From Gymnopus androsaceus JB14 (lineage: Eukaryota; Basidiomycota; Agaricomycetes; Agaricales; Omphalotaceae), in assembly GCA_009733575.1 (NCBI GenBank), contig ML769679.1, positions 1-64,000 on the forward strand: a stretch of DNA of 64,000 nt. The letters are read 5' to 3'. Under the pieces are notes generated by a model. That model searched no databases. It worked only from the letters and a program-made list of their open reading frames with translations, and was not told the DNA's origin. A program made the translations under genes and the position numbers. Positions 58,693-64,000 of the stretch are shown here, one piece after another (within the stretch, counting starts at the first letter, position 1; each line of letters opens with the position of its first letter).

Positions 58693-59867
58693 ATGTCTTC
58701 CGATAACGAAACAGCCATTCATCTTTCCTCTCCAGAGTCAGTAACTGAACCAATGGACTCTGATGAACTACTTAGACTTCGTAATATGTGTGGAAAATTT
58801 CGGATCCTGGTCATTGGCCGAGCTAATGCGGGAAAAACAACCATTTGTCAAATGATGTGCAATACCGAGGATCCACCTATAGTGCATGATAGAAATGGGA
58901 ACAAGGTGTGTCACTACCAAAAGATTTACTACTGTACCAATACAATAAATAACTTTACGATTGATCAAGATCGAGGTTCTTCCCAGTGCTGAGGTATGAC
59001 CGATATTTTATGGGAGATTAACATTTCCAAAGCATTTCACCAGCGTGGAATCCATGATATAAATAATGAAATCACTTATAAGGCCAATCCTGGATTTGTC
59101 TTTCATGACTCTGGTGGCTTTGAATCAGGATCAAGTGAAGAGATAAAAACTGTTCATGCATTCATCAAAGCCCGGTCTGAAGTAAATACTTTAAAAGAAC
59201 AACTACATGCCATCTGGTATGTTCTGCTCCGTGTCTGCTATACTCGTGATGGGTCCTAATGCTGGTCCACATTATCATACAAGGATATGCTTTCCTGTGG
59301 ATGAGGATCGCCCATTGTTGCCGACTGAAATGGATTTCTTTAAAGAAGGAACTCATTCAGGTAAGCAGATTGGTTTACAGACATCTGATTCCATAAAAAA
59401 ATACTATATAGTTCCTGTGATTGCGGTGTTTACAAAATGTGATGCACTGCGAACCAAGATAACAAAAGAACTTAGGGACAAAGGGATCACAAATCGCATG
59501 GAAATGAAAAAACTATTGCCAGATCATGTTAAAAAGTACTTGGATGGTCTGGTGGACCGAGTAAAAATTGAAGCTAGTTTTAAACCAAAGGGATTCGTCT
59601 TCATGGAAGGTGTGTAAATTATAAAACCAGGAGCTATTGTGGGGTAAATGATACTATACAGACATGCAAAAAGGGCTTGAAAGAGCACAACCACAGTGTG
59701 CAGCACTGATTGAAAAAACGTCAAATGCAATTGACAACATTGTTTTGCAGCTACTGCTTGTTACTGTGCAGCAATGCAACCTGAACCTCACAATTAAAAG
59801 TGCTATGAAATACTTTGTGTACATTGGTGGAGTAGAATGGTATTCAAGGACACTTAGGGGATGCTGA
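58693..59867 (+). CDS. P-loop GTPase related to the neighbouring gene
   Basis: Exons: 58693-58905, 58970-58993, 59044-59216, 59284-59360, 59412-59609 and 59662-59867, giving about 330 residues. G1 is FRILVIGRANAGKTTICQMM; an 8-residue exon gives IEVLPSAE; then GIHDINNEITYKANPGFVFH, DSGGFESG (G3), LHAIWICFPVDEDRP, VPVIAVFTKCDAL (G4). A family-typical helix follows, LQLLLVTVQQCNLNLTIKSA. The 51-nt stretch 59361-59411 is an intron by signal and family length, yet is open in frame. After the stop at 59867 further family-like words (RQFNRFVTQKIKEILIWFPH, 60000-60058) suggest the gene continues through more exons to about 60184, or that a frame break ended it early. It is close to the first GTPase in order and motifs, so an old tandem duplicate. 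Confidence 0.82.
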
Positions 59868-60199
59868 TCTTGTTAACAGAAGAGAAAAAGAATGGATTCA
59901 TCAGTGGAATGAAGAACTTGTTCCTTGGTGACTACGTATGTATATTGTGGAATGCAGCCATCATTTGAACACTCATAACTCTTTGTAGACTAAACCACGT
60001 CAATTCAACAGATTTGTAACCCAAAAAATAAAAGAAATTCTAATATGGTTTCCACATTTGTATGTGCGTAATCATTGTTTCTGAGGAGGGGGTTAGAGTT
60101 CTAACCTACCCATGGATTGCATAGTATGTGAGCTAGTGGATTTCATTTTAGGGGAGACAGTTTCTGATAAAGAGTGAATACTGATGCATTATTCAGACT

Positions 60200-62886
60200 G
60201 TAAGTCCTGCATCTTGGATACTCAATCCGCTGCTGATCAATCTTTAATTGCTGGGGAACATATTTGGAATGTGTTTTTCCAGAATGTAAGTTTGTCTTCC
60301 TAGATTTCTCAACTCCTCCACCTACTGACCTATGCTGGGTACCTGTGCATTGTCTAGAATGTATGTTCATTCATCTTCCTGGACTTGCCATCTCCTCCAT
60401 CTATTGACCTATGCTGGGTACCTGTACATTGTCTAGGATGTAAGTTCATTCATCTTCCTGGACTTTCCATGTCCTCCATCCATTGACCTGGGCTGGGTAC
60501 CTGTGCATTGTGTAGGATGTAAGTTCATTCATCTTCCTGGACTTTCCATCTCCTCCACCAGTTAACCTATGCTGGGTACCTGTGCATTGTCTAGGATGTA
60601 AGTCCATTCATCTTCATGGACTTGCCACCTCCTCCACCTACTGACCTATGCTGGGCACCTGTGCATTCTCTAGACTGTAAGTTCATTCATCTTCCAAGAC
60701 TTTCCACCTCCTCCACCTGTTGATCTATGTTGGATATCTGTGCATTGTCTAGCGTGTAAGCTCATTCATTGTCCTGGACTTGCCACATCTTGAACTTACT
60801 GACCTATGTTGGGTATCTGTGCATTTTCCAGCATGTAAGTTCATTCATCTTCATGGACTTTCCACCACCTCCACCTACTAAGCTATGCTGGGTACCTGTG
60901 TATTGTCTAGTATGTAGGTTCATTCATCCTCCTTGACTTTCCACATCCTCCACCTACTGACCTATGCTGGGTATCTGTGCATTGTCTAGCATGTAAGTTC
61001 ATCTTTATGGACTTGCCACCTCCTCCACCTACTAACCTCTGCTGGGTACATGTACATTCTCTAGGATGTAAGTTGATTCATCTTCCTGGACTTGCCATCT
61101 CCTTCACCTACTGACCTATGCTGGGTACCTATGCATTCTCTAGTTTGTATGTTCATTCATCTTCCTGGACTTTCCATCTCCAGCTATTGACCTATGCTGG
61201 GTACCTGTGCATTGTCTAGGATGTAAGTTCATTCATCTTCCTAGACTTGCCGCTACCTCCATCTATTAACCTATGCTGGGTACCTGTACATTGTCTAGTA
61301 TGTAAGTTCATTCATCCTCCTGGACTTGCCACTATCTCCACCTACTAACCTATGCTGGGTATCTGTGCATTGTCTAGGATGTAAGTTCATTCATTTTCCC
61401 AGACTTGCCACCTCCTCCACCTATTGACCTATGCTGGGTGTCTGTGCATTGTCTAGCTTGTAAGTTCATTTATCTTTTTGGACTTTGCTACCTTCTCCAC
61501 CTACTGACCTATGATGTGTATATGTGCATTCTATAGGCTGTAAGTTCATTCATCTCCCCAGACTTGCCACTTCCTCTACTCACTGACCTATGATATGTAT
61601 TTGTGCATTCTATAGGTTGTGAGTTCATTCATCTTCCTGGACTTGCCACCTCCTCCCCTTATTGACTTATACTGGGTACCTGTGCATTTTGCAGGATGTA
61701 AGTTCATTCATCTTCCAGGACTTTCCATTTCCTCCAACTACTGACCTATGCCAACTGCCTGTGGATTTTATAGAATGTAAGTTCATTCATCTTCTTGGAT
61801 TTGTCACCTCCTCCATTTAGTGACCTATGCTGGTATCTGTACATTCTCTAGGCTGTAAGTTCATTGATCTTCCTGGACTTTCCACCTCCTCCACCTATTA
61901 ACCTATGCTGGGTATTTGTGCATTCTTTAGAATGTAAGTTCATTCATCCTCCTTGACTTTCCACTTCCTCCACCTATTGACCTATGCTGGATATCTGTGC
62001 ATTTTCCAGTTTGTAAGTTCATTCATCTTCATGGACTTGCCCCCTCCTCTGCCTATTGACCTATGCTGGGTACCTGTGTATTGTCTAGCGTGTAAGTTCA
62101 TTCATCTTACTGGACCTGCCACCTTCTCCACCTACTGACCTATGCTGGCTAATATGCATTCTCTAGAATGTAAGTTCATTTAATTTTTCTGGACTTGCTA
62201 CCTCCTCCACCTACTGACCTATGCTGGGTACATGTGCATTCTCTAGTTTGTAAGTTCATTCATCTATCTGGACTTGTCACCTCCTCCACCTGCTGACTTA
62301 AACTGTACCTGTGTATTTTTTAGGATGTAAGTTCATTCATCTTCCTGGACTTGCCACCTCCTCCACCCATTGACCTATGCTGGGTTCCTGTGTATTCTCT
62401 AGTTTGTAAGTTTATTCATATATCTGGACCTGTCACCTCCTCCACCTACTGACCTATGCTGGGTACCTGTGCATTGTCTAGCGTGTAAGTTCATTCTTCT
62501 TCCTGGACCTTCCACCACCTCTGCCTATTGACCTGTACTGGGTACCTGTGCATTCTCTAGTATGTAAGTTCATTCATCTTCCTGGACTTGCCAGTTCTTG
62601 CACCTACTGACCTATCTTTCATGCCTGTGAATCCTCTAGTCTGTAAGTTCATTCATCTTCCTGGACTTGCCACCTCCTTCACCTACCAACCTTTCTTTGA
62701 TGCCCATGGATCCTCTAGACTGTAAGTTCAGTCATCTTCCTGGACTTGCCACCTCCTCCACCTACTAACCTATTTTTGATGCCTGTGGGTCCTCTAGGCT
62801 GTCAGTTCATTTTCCTGCACCCTCTACCTCCTCTATCTACTTACCCATGCTGTGTATCTGGGTTTCATCATTCAATGGTCCAGCAT
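60200..62886 (+). repeat. Tandem array of about 34 intron-like 79-bp units
   Basis: Unit starts (donor G) are at 60200, 60286, 60361, 60440, 60519, 60598, 60677, 60756, 60835, 60914, 60993, 61068 and so on to 62801, with a last donor at 62887. The usual period is 79. A unit reads GTAAGTTCATTCATCTTCCT, GGACTTGCCACCTCCTCC, ACCTACTGACCTATGCTGGG, TACCTGTGCATTGTCTAG, then three bases NNT, then the next GTAAGT. Each unit thus has a donor, a branch-site-like CTGAC/CTAAC and an acceptor. Donor variants are all usable forms (GTATGT, GTAGGT, GTGAGT, GTCAGT, GTAAGC). First and last units are 86 bp and diverged. It follows the second GTPase gene on the same strand and precedes coding-like exons near 63200. 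Confidence 0.95.
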
Positions 62887-63198
62887 GTCAGTCCTACATC
62901 ATTATCTTACTAGTCCTTGGCTGTAATACTTCTGGATACCTAAAACACCTCAGGCCAAACTTTTCACCAACTTACTCCAAACCAAACTGGTATGCATCCA
63001 ATCCCATACTACACCTACTTTTATTTACTCCTTCATTACTATTACAGGGAAATTCCTATACTCACGAAGTTTGCCTCACTTACTATGCAGGTTTGGGTCT
63101 TTCACTACAATTTCCATGTCTAGATTCTGGAAATGACATTCCTCACTCCCTGCTTCCTTCTTCCATGTTCAGCCTCACTTATTATTGCAGCTCATTCC

Positions 63199-63492
63199 TT
63201 CTGGAGCTGGAAATCCAATGACATGATCCCTCTTGAACAGATCATAAAGGAATCCACCCACAAGTACCTTTCCTCCACCAAGCCTGAATCTGTGGCAAAT
63301 GCTATAAGATTGGCTCAATTTGACACAATGTCTGAGAATGATGTGAATGAATGGATGCTCAATTTTGTTCTCAATAACCTTCTGGTAATTATTTTGTTCT
63401 TAAATTTCCCCATCTATAATCTGTATTCATTTGCAACTTTAGCCCACAAAATGATTGACAGCAACATTTCTTTACCCAAGATGTGGAGTTAG
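63199..63492 (+). CDS. 3' exon(s) of an unrecognised gene downstream of the array
   Basis: After a TTATTGCAG acceptor the frame reads HSFWSWKSNDMIPLEQI, then TKPESVANAIRLAQFDTMS and ENDVNEWMLNFVLNNLL. A GTAATT...TTTAG intron (63412-63469) may follow before a short end at 63492. Codon use and the helical, charged composition look like real protein. Several acceptor-like sites upstream (63050, 63093, 63178, 63198) could link it to the array. No family is recognised. Confidence 0.5.
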   Translation, partial: FWSWKSNDMIPLEQIIKESTHKYLSSTKPESVANAIRLAQFDTMSENDVNEWMLNFVLNNLLVIILFLNFPIYNLYSFATLAHKMIDSNISLPKMWS

Positions 63493-64000
63493 AGTGGGGA
63501 GGGGGGCCTGAGGCTTACATGTTGTAACATGCATGATGCTTTTTTCCATACTGAATATGTCCAATTTAAATTTTAACCCCTAACTCTTAAGTCCAAGGCC
63601 ATTAAGATGACTGGGGGGATGGCCACAAGTGGTGAAAGGCCCAACCTTTTGGGAATTTGGATCAGAGATGTATTCATTTTTTCAATGGATTAAGCAAAAT
63701 ATGGATAATTCTATTGGGGTTTCAAATAATGATGCACCATCTGCTACCCAACTGGACAATAGAAGAGCTTAGTGTGGCGAAGGATATAAGGTAGAAATTA
63801 GACAGCAACATTCACTAGTGTTTTACTTAGCAGAGCTGCTAACCTGACTATCCTGAGCGGTATAAGTATTTCTTTCCTATTATGTACTTTGACAGTGTTA
63901 CCAAAATTTATCTTATTTTTTACCACATGGACTATTACTTATTATTTTCCTTTTGTTTACTTCTGTATATATCATTAGTGCTCATTTAAGCACACACCTG
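63493..64000. other. Intergenic DNA to the window end
   Basis: AT-rich with no exon signals; the GATATAAGG near 63783 and GAGCGGTATAAG near 63860 could be promoter elements of a gene beyond the window. Confidence 0.35.

Noticed and set aside
61953..62138. Open frames inside the tandem array
   Set aside because: They merely follow the repeat unit and change frame because the 79-bp period is not a multiple of three.
60286..62886. CRISPR-like array
   Set aside because: Repeat-spacer form is superficially similar, but spacers are 3 nt, the genome is eukaryotic and unit ends are splice signals.

Overview
The window looks like nuclear DNA of a basidiomycete fungus, most likely an Agaricomycete. 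The genes are cut by many short GT-AG introns (about 43-85 nt). The protein families I recognise (DUF6535 and DUF6534 membrane proteins, P-loop GTPases with C-terminal membrane segments, a PARP-like zinc-finger protein, F-box and Nudix proteins) are typical of that class. There is one intron-containing tRNA gene and two assembly gaps (13188-13212 and 33439-33512). I cannot name the species.

Layout. 1-8577 is a repeat field with a 2.75 kb fold-back element holding a 177-bp satellite. 8578-17514 holds a segmental duplication (units A and B, each twice) around an intact DUF6534 membrane-protein gene and a broken PARP-like gene. 18027-19218 carries an intact six-exon gene of a conserved but unnamed basidiomycete family on the minus strand. 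19.2-43.0 kb is nested transposable-element DNA: a hAT-like element with an 8-bp target duplication, itself hit by a Tc1-like element; a Ty3-like LTR retrotransposon remnant; a 5.3 kb CACTA-like element with a 3-bp target duplication; and several MITE families whose insertions can be proven from uninterrupted copies in the same window. 43.0-53.3 kb is gene-rich: tRNA-Val(UAC), a Nudix CoA-diphosphatase-like gene, an F-box fragment, a 964-residue DUF6535 protein and a DUG3-type glutamine amidotransferase. 53.4-60.2 kb holds two related GTPase genes, the first lying between diverged inverted repeats.

The most unusual object is at 60200-62886: about 34 tandem copies of a 79-bp unit. Each copy has the form of a spliceosomal intron (GTAAGT, a CTRAC-like branch site, TCTAG), and neighbours are separated by exactly three bases of the form NNT. 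Splice signals are kept at all 35 junctions while the first two spacer bases vary widely.

Several genes (Nudix, F-box, PARP-like, one unit-B gene) carry single-base frame breaks. Some of these may be sequencing errors rather than biology. Exon maps below were derived by eye from splice signals, reading frame and family similarity, not from transcripts.
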